From Azolla caroliniana (taxonomy: Eukaryota; Polypodiophyta), in the NCBI GenBank assembly GCA_043228905.1, contig JBHGNT010000013.1, positions 18,104,001-18,168,000 of the forward strand: a DNA stretch of 64,000 bases, read 5' to 3'. The first letter of the stretch is position 1, and every line of letters starts with the position of its first letter. A program made the position numbers and the translations under genes. Shown here piece by piece: positions 25,601-37,006 of the stretch. Under the pieces are notes generated by a model that did not search any database, was not told the origin of the DNA, and worked only from the letters and a program-made list of their open reading frames with translations.

Positions 25601-28600
25601 CTTAATTGGTATACCACTGACTTAATTGGTATACCCCTGGAGAAAGGGAAAGAGCCGTCATCGCTGAAACTCCTCTGTCTACTCTATGCATGTATACATG
25701 TTTGTGGACTTGGATCCATTCAATACTCCCCAACCCCGTCTCATTTTCCATTACAAAAGGTATTTGTTCAAGGGGGTGGGGACCAGTTAATGATTTATTC
25801 ATTGTGAATGTCAAACAGCTATTGGCATTCATCTTATTTTTTGCAGAATGTAGCTATATATGCTTGATCAATGCAAGATTGTGGTCAAAGTTTGTATTCA
25901 TGTTCTGGTCTCACGTTAATAATATTAACCACATAGTTAAAAGATTTCTCAAAGCAAAAACTTAATGACACACGCATATGATAAAGCTAGAGTATTTATA
26001 CAACAGAGATCTGTTATTATCTTGGGGAGGCAAGGTCGGAATATATGGCATCTATAAAGTAGGATTAGGAAGAAAGGAGAGAGGGTATCTTCCTTCATGT
26101 TTAGTCAACTCACTATAGGTCACCTTCACAATAATTTAAAACATTAATGATAGTTTCCTGTTTAGATCAATTCTGAAAATGATGTTGATTATACACAAAG
26201 TTGTTTGCACTGACCTTGGATACTGAAGTTTCAAGATATGCATTTAGTCTATTTGAGATGCTGGCCATATAATATCTATCATGTGATTAAATGTTGATGT
26301 TTTTCTGAAGCTCTATCTGTTTTTTCTGTTGGCATAGATTTTACAGTGGTGATACGAAACTCAGTTTCCATATTTTCTTAATTTTGTCATTTCCTCAGTG
26401 GTTTATGAAATCTCTTGATTGTTTTTGTAGGTATTCTGCTGTCGGAGTGTTTGTGCTTGGTAGAACACTTCAAGAAGCCTGGGGAATGGAGGCAACGGAA
26501 AAGCAAAGAGAGTTCAACATGTACCTTGAGGTTTGTATTTTGTATTTTTAACTTCTTTATTTTTTGATTTTTCATAAGTTTGAGCTGGGGTTTATGATGT
26601 TAATGCTCATTTTCTGTGAAAGAAGGTGTGATTTTTAAGCATTTTGAATACTTTGTTAAAAAATGGATTTATGGTTTCTGATGTCAGAATTACACAAACT
26701 TCTCAGTGGCTTCACATGGCGTGCTTTCTTTGGCTCTCTTGTTTTGTTTATCAATTGAACTAGACTATATTAAAAACGGATTCTTAGTTTGTGATTTTGT
26801 GGTTATCAATGATTCCGTGCAGTTTTAGCTTAACTTTCTGACATGATGTCATCAGCAGGTTTTCACTACTTTGGCACATACTAATCTATAGCATTAGAGA
26901 AAAATTGAAAACAATTTTCTTGTACTGTTGATAGGCCAGTGAACATTTCAACCTTTGTCTAATCTGGATTTCATCTCCATTATTTCGAGTCTATTACACG
27001 TGTTAATGATCCTGAAGCTCTAAAATTTAGATGATGGTCGATTGTTTTATTCCAGAAAAACCATTTGTCTATATCAATGGAGCTTGTCACAGCTGTCTTG
27101 GGTGATCATGGGCAGCGTCCGTTGAAGGACTATGGTAATGATCTTTATCTTTTTGCTAATTGCATTTTTTTTGCGAATGGTCAATTTTAGTGTGGGTAGT
27201 GATAATATGAATGATTTCTTGTTGATGGATTGTATATGTATTATCATAAAGCATAATTTGGAGATCTTCTCCTTTTATATAGCAGCCAGCTAAGCCAAGG
27301 AAATTTTCTTGCAAATGTTGACAGTGGTGGTTACAGCGGTGACTGACCTGAGTTCTAAACCCCGATTTTACTCAACATCTGATATTATAGCTTTTTGTCG
27401 ACAATGGAGATTACCTACCAATCATATATGGTTATTCTCTTCAAGGTACTTTATGCTTATGTGTTGTAATCTGCAAGTTATTGTTTCATTCTTCACTTGT
27501 CTTTTCTGAAACAACTGAAGTTTGTTACTTCAAGGAATTCGGCCATATCGTTTTTCACCGCGTATGATGCTCTTTGTGAGGACGGTACTGCAACACCAGC
27601 GAGCACAGTTCTAGATGAGATTGCAGATGTGTCTGTTCCTGGTGGGCATTTGTAACCATTTTTTGAGTTTTTTGTATTTTACACTGGTAATATGTCACTC
27701 TTGAACTTTTTAAATGTATAAGTTTCGTTCAGAGATGTCATAGAGAGTATAACTGTTAAAAACTGTCATACTGATGCGCAGTGCTGAGATAAGTGTTTGA
27801 TTTTCCTGCAGCCACAAAAAGTCATACTGAGGTACAGGGAGAAATCCTCGAAGGATTGGTTGTGAGGATAGTCAGTACTTCAAGTGTAAAGCGTCTAAAA
27901 GAGGTGCTCAAGGATTTTCCTCTGCTTGAAGTCAAAGGTATGATGTTCAAAAGGGCCATGTTTATTATTCATATTAATGAGATGAATAATCAATCATTTT
28001 TTTATTTGGCTTAAAATTTTATCCATGAAAGAATATGGTATGGAATGTGATCTATAAAGCTTCATTTTCTGTTTTTTTTCTGCTTCAAATAGTTGCTTCG
28101 AGAAAATGTTGGATATTGTGATATCTTGATAGTTATTTGTAGATTGCAGCAAGTTCTAGATGAGATTGCAGACTCTACTAATTATGAATATTGTAACACT
28201 TTTGAAGCTTATGTTTAAATTCAGCTACAAATTGGATAAAATACTGAGGTTCTCTTTATAAGATCTCTATTTGTGTATAAAATATTGTTTGTGTGAAGTG
28301 TTTCTAATATGATAAAATAATGTTGCAACATGCAACAGGTCAAAAGGAGTTGCGGCCGACTTTACGTGAAATTTGTGCTTCTCATAAGGGAAATGAAAAT
28401 GAGGTACAATATGCTATCCTCTCTTAAAGGGTGTATGACATACTATACTCAAGGAAATATGCATGTAAAAGTACAGCTGGATGCACAGACATGTTGTATT
28501 TCACTTGTTAGGATGGGCATTGCAGAATATTTCTACTCCTAAATATCTATGCAAACTGTTGAATGTTGTCACTGTTTCCAGCAAGTCAAAGCCTTGCTTC

Positions 28601-31600
28601 ATGCTGTTGGACCTAGCATGTGCTCAGATTTTTCAGACTGGAATTCGAAACTGCCAGACAGCTCCCTGTTTAGTAAATTTATAGCTGCAGAGCCAGTGGA
28701 TGAAATGACGAGTAAATTGCAGGTAAGCTTCAGTCTACAGTTGGATTTTAAAAGAAGATCACCATACATGTTTCTTTTAGTCAATCACACAGTTATTTTT
28801 GGACTGTAGCAGTATATGTATCTATATATTAGGAACTTCCAGATTGCAAGAACATTGGTGTTTGCATGACATTCCACTCCACTGTAGATTCTTTAGGGAA
28901 TAGGCAGGCTTATTCTAATATTTTATCATTGTGTGAAAACTGGAAACAAAATATATTTTAACATAAATTCATACAGGAAATGATTCGACTTTTACGGGCA
29001 CGCAAAATGCAAGCAAGATACCCATGTCGTGTCAAAGAATTTAATAGAAAGGAAGGGAAGATTGACTGCAGGTTAACCATACATATTCTCCAAGACAATG
29101 TTTTTCGCAACTATCAGAAAGAGCTAAGGTAAGTTATACTTTGGTTTTTTATTTATTTTACACTAGTTATTGACTGTAATAAAACTTTCTTTATTAAAAT
29201 GATAGATAATCATACTTCCAAACCATCACGTTCATTTTAGAACACCCGTCCTCTAAAGTTATTTGTGATACCTGGTAAGAAAACAAGTGATCAAACTACA
29301 TTTAAGCTCAGCATCTTAGAATCAAGTATTCATTATGACTGGGAATGGCCTTGTCCACTATTATATTATGTTGGTAGAAGGTATATGGAATAAAATCTTT
29401 AAGGATGATGAATAGACCAATTTTAATTAGTATATTTCTTTATGTTTCAGGAGGTCCCCTGGGTTGTGGCCCTTGTATCGAGGTATGTCTTTAACCAAAT
29501 GTGGACATTTCCTTTTTCTACGGTTTGATGCTTCAAAGAACACTCAGTACTTTTTCATATGTTTGCAGCAGCAACACAGATCACACTTAGGAGTAAAATA
29601 AAGGAATCAGCTGTGTAAACTAAAGTTTAAATTATAATAAGTAGATGCTGGTGTCATGATCAATATTTCTAAATATTGATTATTGCAGTAATTAATAAAT
29701 AAGAAACGGGCGCTGAAAGAAGTAAAACTGTTGGACAAAATATAGCTATTTACTTATATTTAGATACCCTGGTCTTGACTAGGGATGGTCAACCTGTATT
29801 TGTGTCTATACATCATGTATTTTGTGGTACCAAATGTATGTAAATATGAATTTCTTTACTTTCTTCTTTCTTATCATGATAGCATGTTCTTTAAATGAAG
29901 AAGAAAGCATCACTATGGCCATCAATATATATTGAAGCTTGCATCTGTTTCTCGTCAAATATATGTTCCTTAGTATTCTAGGTGCCTCAATAAATGATTT
30001 ATGTCAGATGCAAACTACCTGTACTTGGCATTCGGTCACTGAAATTGAGATTATGTTTTAGGATTTTTCGTTGATGTTTCTCTTTTTGACGAAAAGAGTC
30101 GAGCTTCTCCTGTCAGTTATCAATCTGATGCTCCATATAAAAATAATATAGAGGATGATGTTCTTGCTGATGAGGCAGAACATTTGATGCTGAAATTGAA
30201 GTTCTTAACGTACAAGGTAATTCATTATTTCTAAAAAGTTTTACCTGTATGGAATCCATTAGATAAAAGAATGTATTTCTAATGTTGCTTGACTGAATTT
30301 AACTTCACCAAGGCTGTTTGTACAAGTCATTATGTACAGTGATATCTGTAGCGTTGTAATGGTTTATAAGATTGGTATTCACAAAAGCTGAATAACCGTA
30401 CTCGATCACAAGTTATGACCCGTTTGCATCAGCATCAATTCAGAATTCCAACATTATGCTTATAACTGTATAGAATGGATTACAATAAACAAGGAAATTG
30501 GTCTCAACATTTCAGCATGCATGCTTGTGTTACTATATATCTATATTTTATATTCATGTACATGTTGTTTTTGGATTATGATAGAAAACGTAATGCCCTT
30601 GTTTTCTTATATCCCTGGTCTTGTTTTGCAGCTTCGTACCTTTCTTATTCGCAATGGGTTGTCTCTGCTCTTTGATGAAGGATTTGCTGCATATCGAAAA
30701 TACTATCTGAGGTTTGTATATTCCTTTCGTGTATGGAATAAAAATTTTCAGATAACCTCATCGAAATAAAAGTATTGAAGCATTTAATTGATTCTATGGA
30801 ATATTGCCAATGCCCCGTTTTATTCTTGGTTTCAGTGTTATGTATGACATTACTATGTAAAGAATGAGTTTAAAAAAACATGCATTGTGAATAATGAAAG
30901 ATTTGAAGAATGCGTCTTATCATTTGTTTTCTCTCTTGAGGTTATCAGGTTAATGGATATATGGGGAACAAGTCCAAATAAACAACAGCAACTGGATCAG
31001 ATGTTGACAGAGTGGTGATTTTTATGATTTAATTTCTTACCAAACAAATGGGCATGCGAACCTGCTATTTTTTCACTAACTGATACCATAAGATCCAGAA
31101 GCAGTTGATAAGTCTCCTCCCATTGATTTGTTTTTTAGGGCAGGATATATCACAAAAAAATGTCGAGGAATAAAGCTTGAGGAGAGGGAGTACTTATCTG
31201 AGGCTGAATTATTTTTAGAGAGATTTGCAGAAAAAAGCCTTAGGAATAAGCAACTTGTAGGTGCTGCTTCAGATAGTATTAAAACACGAGACCTATTTGC
31301 AAATCTGTCAGTTCGTGAGGATGATGATAATGTCAACCTTAAATCTTTATCACCTATTTCTAGCCCAAGAGATTCTACGAAAGCGAGAGGAGTGCTCATA
31401 TTTTTTCCAGGCAAAGTATATTTTCACTAAATTTTAATTATTTTCTCAATGCTTCAATACCTCTGAAGGGGGTTGTTTCTCTCAGGTATTCCTGGATGTG
31501 CAAAATCTGCACTTTGCAAAGAACTGTTGCAACACCCTGATGGTTTTGGAAATAATAAGTCTGTGCAAAGCCTCATGGGCGACATGACAAAAGGTCAAAA

Positions 31601-34600
31601 TAGCCGTCTAAAGATTTTAGAATGAGATAACAGGTATGAGATTGATAGGTTGTGCTGAAATATCATTAGTAATGTGCATATTTCTATTTACTTCTGCAGG
31701 TAGGTATTGGGAAAAGCTGGCAGAAGAACGAAGAAGAAATCCCAATTCTATCTGGTTGGCAGATAAGAATGCTCCTAACGAGGATGTTTGGATAACAGTA
31801 AGCGTACAATTTTAGACATTCCTGTGGAAATATTTACAGCCTGTATAACTTCTTGATTGTTATACTACACCTTCTAGGTAAGCAAAATGTGTCAAAGCAC
31901 TAATTCTATTGGAATACCAATTGTTCCCGATTCTGAAGGTATAGAAGAGTATAAAAAGGGAATAGTCATTTTAAAATTATGGAATTCATCTGCTGTAACA
32001 TTTGAAATAAAACATAAATATGGTATAGCATCAACTGTCTAGTGAGGTGGAAAGTCATGTCAAAAATATAAAGTTACCATAACAATATGGATCGAATATT
32101 AAATCTAAATTTAGACTCAATCCTTTTATGTCAATATCTGCATATCCTTTGCAGGTACAAGCTCAAATCCCTTCTCTTTGGAGACTTTGGCCGTATTTCT
32201 TTTTCGTGTTTTGCAACGTGTTGATCATCCTGTAAGTGTTTTTGAGCTCTGATTTTATTGATGATCATGAAAAATTTATAGACTTACAGTATTATTTTGT
32301 TGCTGGATGCATTTGATGACGCTTTGTGATATTAATAGTTATTTCAGATTATATCATATGGCTTAGATATAGATTCACTATTTGAGTATAGCCTTGACTG
32401 TCTGTTTCTGGATATGACTTAAGTCAGAAAGAAAGAAAGAAAGATATATTTATGTCATTGAAGTTGACATAGAACAAACATGGATCATTCCCAAAATGCA
32501 ACTAGACCCAAAGGTTTCCACTTATTAAAAGTTCAAGTATATGAAGACACATATCACATGCCCTTTCAATAGTGATAAGACAGTTTGGGACACCACCTCA
32601 AAATAGGTTTTAAGAGAACCACATAAACCGGGCTTGCAATCAAGAAGTTGAATTGGAGTATTTATCTTCCAAACCTAATTACATTTCAAGCCATTTAGTG
32701 TTAGGAAGCTAGAATAGAAAGCCATTTTTCTTTTGTTACTCATTAATGAGCTAACATGTACTTTTGGAAGCTCTGCCAGGTCTCATAGGCCATTATGGTA
32801 TTTATTAGATTTTAGTAATCTATCTATCTATCTTTCTTTTACCAATGATAGATGAACTTCAGTGGTCATTACTTGCCCAAACTGTATAGATTGAACCCAG
32901 AGTTAAGAGTTGAGTGTATTGCCAGAGGGAAATGGTTGCTGCTGAACCGGTCAGAGAAGTTTCGGGAAGGGTTTCACCACTTTGGATCGTGTATTGACAT
33001 TCCAAGCTCTTATTGATGAAGGAAGAGCCCAGAAAAGGAGTATTGATTGTTTCTTTGTAGGTCTCCGGAAAGCCTTTGACACTATCATATGCTCTGCTCA
33101 TGAAGTGACTGGAGGCTTGTGGATTCCAGAAAATGTACATCAAGAAATCTATAACTATATAAATCCGTTTTAGGAAAACTGCATGCTCCCTAATGGTTAT
33201 TAGAGGTACTGACTAGCATGATTGGAGGGGAAATGCAGTATCTAATTATATAAAGATATTGGGTACCCAGGAGCATGTTTGGTGACGGTAGTCATACTGA
33301 TATTACTAAATGCTCTGATGACATTGTGCTTTTTAACTCTCTGGAGAGACTACACAGACATCTAGATGCTTCGAAGTCACTTGTTACAGAGTTTTTCAAT
33401 AAACCTTGCTAAAACTAAAGTGATTGTGTTTAACACCGTCAAGAATGGGTAGCAAGATCAGAACTGTAAAATTCTTGTTGGGAGAATGAAAGGTCTCATA
33501 CACAATCCTACATGTCCCTAGCAGTAACATTTGCAGGGCCTAATTTTACAGGAAGCTGCCAACTTTCTTGTGGATATGAAGCCCTTGAAATGTAATGTGC
33601 ATATACAATTCCAAGAGCCATGAAAAAAATTATGGTTTGATACTCTTATAACACCTACCCTTCTCCATGAGGTAGAAATTTGGAGTCCAAGATTTTGTAT
33701 GGTGCAGGAGAGATCACATGATGAACGAAATATTGGTGGCCCCATCATATAGTTCGAGCTGAGATACTGAAAGTTGGCACTTATTTCACTTAAGCAGCTG
33801 GCAGAACATGGCGATATTCATTGTTGGTATGTTGACATACAATCTGGTTCCAAACACATTTTTGCCTTAAATATAAATGCAATATGCCCCTTCCAATATA
33901 GCTTGGATAGTTTACACTAGGACATGAACAGTGGAAAAAATAGAGCGAGGCAATCTGTTTCCATTAAATTGTATCATGGAAGAATGTGGATCAGCCCTAT
34001 GACTCCTCTTGGTAGGAAGGTTGCCTACAAATGGTCCTCTTCTTGTAACAATAATATCGGCCTCATGTGCTTAGGACCTCGTAAAATATTTTATTGATGG
34101 AGACAGGAAGATATGTATGCAAATCTATGGAAGAATGGATCTGCTAAGTGTGCTATTGAGGTATAGAATCTGAGGAATATAAATTTGGCATGGCACTCTC
34201 TTCTGTGAATTAACGGGGAGATACCCCTACCTTTTCTGCCAAGTCTGTCGTCCACCCAGCAAGGTAATGGAATACCAAGACAGTCAATGCTTTATATTGT
34301 TCGTGATCAGGCATGTTATCCTATGCCGACAAAACATAGAAATGGAGGTTCTACTCTACCCTTTCATTTCAATGTTACCTCTATTGTTGATAGATCATTT
34401 TAGTGAGTCTTGCAAGCCTCAAAAACTTCTCTAGCATGTTATTAGGAGGATCAGCTTCACCTCCTTCATCTCGCTTGTGATCAGGTTGTGGTGAATCCCT
34501 ACATTTAATGAACTTAACTGGCTCACCACTTGGGTACAGCCTCAAGAGAGGGAGAGTTTTATTTTTGTCCAGGTATCAAGTTAGTTGCTACTTTTGTGTA

Positions 34601-36906
34601 CTTTCAGGGTAACCTTGATGGCAATTCTCAAAACCCAGGTTTTGTTCTCTTAATGTTCTACAACTTATATGAGGGAAAGGTATGGTATTGTTACTGGAGG
34701 TATTATAAGTTTTTGCTGATTAGGTGCACAAAAAATTCTTTGCATTCATTTTTTTTGCTTTGATATCAACCTTTATCAGACACGAATGGAATTTGAGGAT
34801 GCACTTCAGAGGCGATTTGGTTATGTTGTAAAGCAGCCAGTGCTTGTTGCTAACAGGCAAGGCATTATAATAGATTGTTCAGTACATTCCTTTAATGATA
34901 ATAATACTGTAGCTTGACTGCTCAGTTTAAGGGGCTTGTAGTTAATCAAGAAGAGATGAAAGTGTGCCACATATACTATCTGTTGACCTTCAGTAATTTC
35001 AGGCCAGAGATGCCAGCACCAGTGATAGGTATTCTTACGCGAGGACTGGAACTTTTCCAAAGACATACTGTCAAGCATGGCAAGTAAGGCAATTAATATT
35101 TACTGTTGAATCTCTTCTTTCGTTTTATGATAAATATCTTGAGACTTTCTATGTGGCAACGTGTATGGGATCTCAATATCTCATTTTTCCTTTTCTTTTT
35201 CTTCATTGTCCAGTTAAGGGGGGAAATATTACTACTGAATATCAATGGGTAGTGCACTGTAGATACTTGAGCAATATCAACAGTTGAATCTCTTCCTTTA
35301 TTTTATGATAGTTATCTTGAGACTTTCTATCTCTTTCCTTTTCTTTTTCCTCTTGTTCAGTAAGGGAGGGAATATTACTACAAAGTATTAATGGCTGTGA
35401 GACTGTTCTTTGCTCTTTGTGTCATAGTTCACCTCATTAGCTCTACGTGAGGATAGGACTGCTGAAATATTGAAAATGGCAATCATTTCAAAAAGCCACT
35501 GCTACAGAAGAAATCTATTTATCCAATCATTCAACCTCATTTTCTCTTTCATCGTTGGATTAATTAGATTGGAGAGCACAAAGGGCGCCTTTCGGGATGA
35601 ATGGGCGAGATGGGAGAAGAGATTGCGGGAAATCTTCATGGGAAATGCAGATCATTTGCGTGCAATCCAGGTGAGGAAACATACATCTTCCTGAAGTTAA
35701 CTTTCAAGCACATAAATGCCTCTAATATCCAGGTTCTGTTTTAATCACAAGGTTCCATTTGAGAATGTCGTTCGGAGTGTCAGACAGCAACTTGAAGCAA
35801 TCATGAAAGGTGATATGTCTATCCGTGTTGGTGCAGAAGGAGATAAAACGTTTCACAATATAATGTATGCAGCAATATCTGTGGCACCTGAAGCTGTCAT
35901 TGGGGCTTTAAACAAGGTATGTAATCACATTACTTGTATGTGGTAATACAAGTTACTATGTCATTGGCAGTCGTGGTTCCAGAAAGATAAAAGTCTAAAA
36001 TGTGGAGAGAAGAAAATTGCAAAATGGAAAGTAGATGTTTAGGTTGTGTTTACTGGCCTAGGGTGAAGGGTGTCCTCAATGATGTGAACACCAAAATAGC
36101 TTGTAGCCCAACTATAACCAAGGCCTGCTCTATTTCTGGTGTAGGACAAGCAACTGCCTAGGATTCAAGGGTGTCCTTTATGATGTAAACCATTGTAGCC
36201 TAAATATACCTTTGCCAGCTCTTTTTTAGTGCAGGGCACACAATAAAAGTTTATCAGTGATGAATTTAAATGCAAATTTTATGATGAATTTACATCCATC
36301 GATCTTTTCAATTGTGCTGGTTTTAAATGAAGATGAATGTTCCTGTTATTTGTCTGTCATAATGAGTCAGACAAATAACAGGAACATCTTCACTCAAAAT
36401 AAACAATATCTAGTAATAATGAGGAATGTTTTCAGGTTTCTGCTTCAAATGATAAGGTCAAGACATACATTACAATGAGAGGAATTGAGGGAAGTTTGCA
36501 AGCAGCTCATGTTACACTTGCACATAAGAAATCACATGGAGTGCCAGCTGTAGCGGTTTTTGGCGGTCTTCGAGGTGTCTCGGTTCCGATACAGTTGACT
36601 GCTTTTCTGTACGCTGAAAATATGTGTGCATTTGATGTCAATATTCCTAAAAATGAGAACAAGATATCATCACATAATGAATGGCCCCATATAACGGTAA
36701 TCTCCAAATATTTCTGCAAAATTTCAAGGTTTTTTAGCATTAGAAATGTCGTTACATATTCATTATTTTGTGTATAGGTTTGGACTGCTGAAGGCACTCG
36801 CCCAAAGGAGGCAAACAACCTTCCACAACTTGTTTCTCAGGGGCTCGCAACACGTCTAGACTTTGCTAGTCCCTTTGCTTTGACAGGGGTTGTTGAACTA
36901 TTATGA
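10834..36906 (+). CDS. RNL: Plant multifunctional tRNA ligase (RNA ligase / kinase / cyclic phosphodiesterase), 28 coding exons
   Basis: The spliced frame is about 1,091 codons and collinear with Arabidopsis tRNA ligase (1,104 aa) from QAQIRATFYPKFENEK to the C-terminus. The enzyme joins exon halves after tRNA intron removal: the cyclic phosphodiesterase opens the 2',3'-cyclic phosphate, the kinase phosphorylates the 5'-OH, the adenylyltransferase seals. Visible active sites: ligase motif I KHSG (Lys about 159), kinase P-loop GIPGCAKS (about 682-689), and two phosphodiesterase HxT motifs, HVTLAHKKSHG (His about 987) and HITVW (His about 1047). All 27 intron phases close without a stop, so the gene is probably functional. 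Introns 16-17 (31411) and 23 (34857) start with GC. Intron 4 is 9.8 kb and filled with retroelements. The first 125 residues are not conserved and look like a targeting extension. Confidence 0.95.
13808..14483 (-). mobile_element. Degenerate copia remnant with primer binding site, in intron 2
   Basis: On the minus strand TGGTATCAGAGCC (14468-14480) is the classic copia primer site for initiator tRNA-Met. Downstream on that strand are weak Gag-like words (WKSLKVLITLTIAD) and, near 13870, DKYKTRLVVTG, which corresponds to the DKYKARLVAKG block that opens copia RT. Most of gag, protease and integrase between them is gone. LTR limits were not found. Confidence 0.5.
16860..17509 (+). mobile_element. 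LINE (non-LTR retrotransposon) 3' fragment in intron 4
   Basis: An open frame (16866-17450) contains ERICQLCHQGVESKEHYVCHC, split here as ERICQLCHQGVES and EHYVCHC, followed by RRYHCLFKQGFGPL and CLGLFLLELKRHRE. The CX2C...HX4-5HXC-like cluster is the C-terminal putative zinc finger of plant LINE ORF2. RT is absent, consistent with 5' truncation. The copia element begins 60 bases after the stop, at CTTAG. Confidence 0.7.
17510..17825 (+). repeat. 5' LTR of the intron-4 copia element
   Basis: Begins TGTTGAATGC and ends TTCTCAACA, the TG...CA limits. A TATA-like TATATAA at 17620-17626 lies inside. Related LTR pieces occur at 54471-54830 and 55190-55512. Confidence 0.93.
17620..17626 (+). promoter_or_regulatory. 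Probable TATA box of the copia 5' LTR
   Basis: TATATAA about 110 bases into the 316-bp LTR; the same word is at the matching place in the 3' LTR. Confidence 0.5.
17828..17839 (+). other. Primer binding site, initiator tRNA-Met type
   Basis: TGGTATCAGAGC begins two bases after the 5' LTR, the standard copia site complementary to the 3' end of initiator tRNA-Met. Confidence 0.93.
18518..19350 (+). pseudogene. Copia Gag with CCHC knuckle
   Basis: Starts MASTSGSSEMSLRKFEGSNF and has the copia Gag landmarks FNFWKEQMQDYL, TAFQLWKTLSDTYEKK and IEDELRAMLLMSSLPPSW. A frameshift lies near 18660 and a TGA at about 19153. After the TGA comes CNYCKKLGHIKADC (CX2CX4HX4C). The Gag could not be made as one protein. 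Confidence 0.88.
19360..20640 (+). pseudogene. Copia protease and integrase
   Basis: The protease active site is visible as WLLDSGASYRVT (about 19380). The integrase has a GHLNKAGI-type pre-core block near 19790, the catalytic Asp in VHSDVCGPM (about 19950), the second in FRTDNGGEF (about 20140), and the Glu just before a TAG in HSLE-stop (20238) where the family has EQNG. Then KLRIFGCKAYTLIPKDDRRK. Several frame changes separate the blocks. Confidence 0.88.
20660..22330 (+). pseudogene. Copia reverse transcriptase and RNase H
   Basis: After the pre-RT spacer, the RT runs through LELIQLDVKTAFRHGDLEEE, VCRLKKSLYGLKQK and the catalytic IYVDDMLIS (about 21485-21510), intact over 192 codons from 21156 to 21734. 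RNase H follows (GSLMYAMVATRLDIAHAVG, then VGYTDSDFAGC with the first acidic residue), broken by stops near 22040 and beyond. Confidence 0.9.
22650..22665 (+). other. Polypurine tract of the copia element
   Basis: ATTATGGGGGAG directly abuts the 3' LTR. The identical tract precedes the LTR at 54471. Confidence 0.8.
22666..22978 (+). repeat. 3' LTR of the intron-4 copia element
   Basis: Collinear with the 5' LTR; the first dinucleotide has become TT and a 3-bp TTG is missing after TTTCAAG. Ends TTCTCAACA followed by CTTAG. Confidence 0.93.
22979..26430. other. Remainder of intron 4, no recognised gene
   Basis: The first bases after the target duplication continue the LINE-flank sequence. From about 23.7 to 25.0 kb several short minus-strand frames occur close together with Trp- and Cys-rich content, as in a decayed transposase, but I matched them to no family. 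A GAATA microsatellite is at about 23165-23180. Confidence 0.5.
26431..29482 (+). CDS. RNL: tRNA ligase exons 5-13 (rest of the ligase domain)
   Basis: Exons: 26431-26530, 27056-27134, 27325-27445, 27535-27641, 27812-27937, 28339-28403, 28582-28722, 28977-29128, 29451-29482. Landmarks are VFVLGRTLQEAWG, SMELVTAVLGDHGQRPL, WRLPTNHIWLFSSR and VQGEILEGLVVRI, all near-identical to the Arabidopsis enzyme. Every junction is GT-AG and phase-consistent. EGLV matches the family motif that contributes to the nucleotide pocket. Confidence 0.92.
30062..32231 (+). CDS. RNL: tRNA ligase exons 14-21 (end of ligase, kinase domain)
   Basis: Exons: 30062-30216, 30632-30711, 30949-31014, 31139-31410, 31486-31593, 31700-31797, 31878-31938, 32155-32231. 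KLRTFLIRNGLSLLF and LMDIWGTSPNKQ close the ligase part. Exon 17 ends in IFFPG and exon 18 continues IPGCAKSALCKELL, so the intron falls inside the P-loop. Its donor is GC (CAG/GCAAAG). LADKNAPNEDVW matches the kinase lid region. The residue after the first P-loop Gly is conserved; Ser of the Arabidopsis GIPGSAKS is Cys here. Confidence 0.92.
32870..34520 (+). mobile_element. LINE remnant in intron 21 of the tRNA ligase gene
   Basis: RT blocks in order across frames: TLDRVLTFQALIDEGRA followed by SIDCFFVGLRKAFDTI (about 32980-33090), the substrate-recognition and first catalytic region of non-LTR RT, where the usual VDFKKAFD reads VGLRKAFD; then CSDDIVLFNS near 33315, matching the catalytic ADDIVL with A to S; then FAGPNFTG and a degraded zinc-finger tail near 34220-34280. 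Many stops. It has no LTRs and the same orientation as the gene. Confidence 0.75.
34608..36906 (+). CDS. RNL: tRNA ligase exons 22-28 (linker and cyclic phosphodiesterase domain)
   Basis: Exons: 34608-34679, 34780-34856, 35003-35083, 35568-35670, 35752-35916, 36436-36696, 36778-36906. GFVLLMFYNLYEGK begins the segment. Intron 23 has a GC donor (CAG/GCAAGG). Exon 25 starts LESTKGAFRDEWARWE. Exon 27 carries HVTLAHKKSHG and exons 27-28 together HITVWTAEGT, the paired His-x-Thr motifs of the 2H phosphodiesterase fold. The protein ends ALTGVVELL before a TGA at 36904-36906; the Arabidopsis end is SGPLEFF. Confidence 0.92.
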
Positions 36907-36984
36907 AGCTGACCTATGTTAGTTGGTCATGTGCTTCCATTAAACTTCACAATTGCATATGCATCAATCATGATTATATGATTG

Positions 36985-37006
36985 ATGGAAAAAAATAAAA
37001 ATAAAG
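36985..37006 (+). promoter_or_regulatory. Candidate polyadenylation signal of the tRNA ligase gene
   Basis: Two overlapping AATAAA-like words about 85-95 bases after the stop codon, in an A-rich stretch. Confidence 0.35.
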
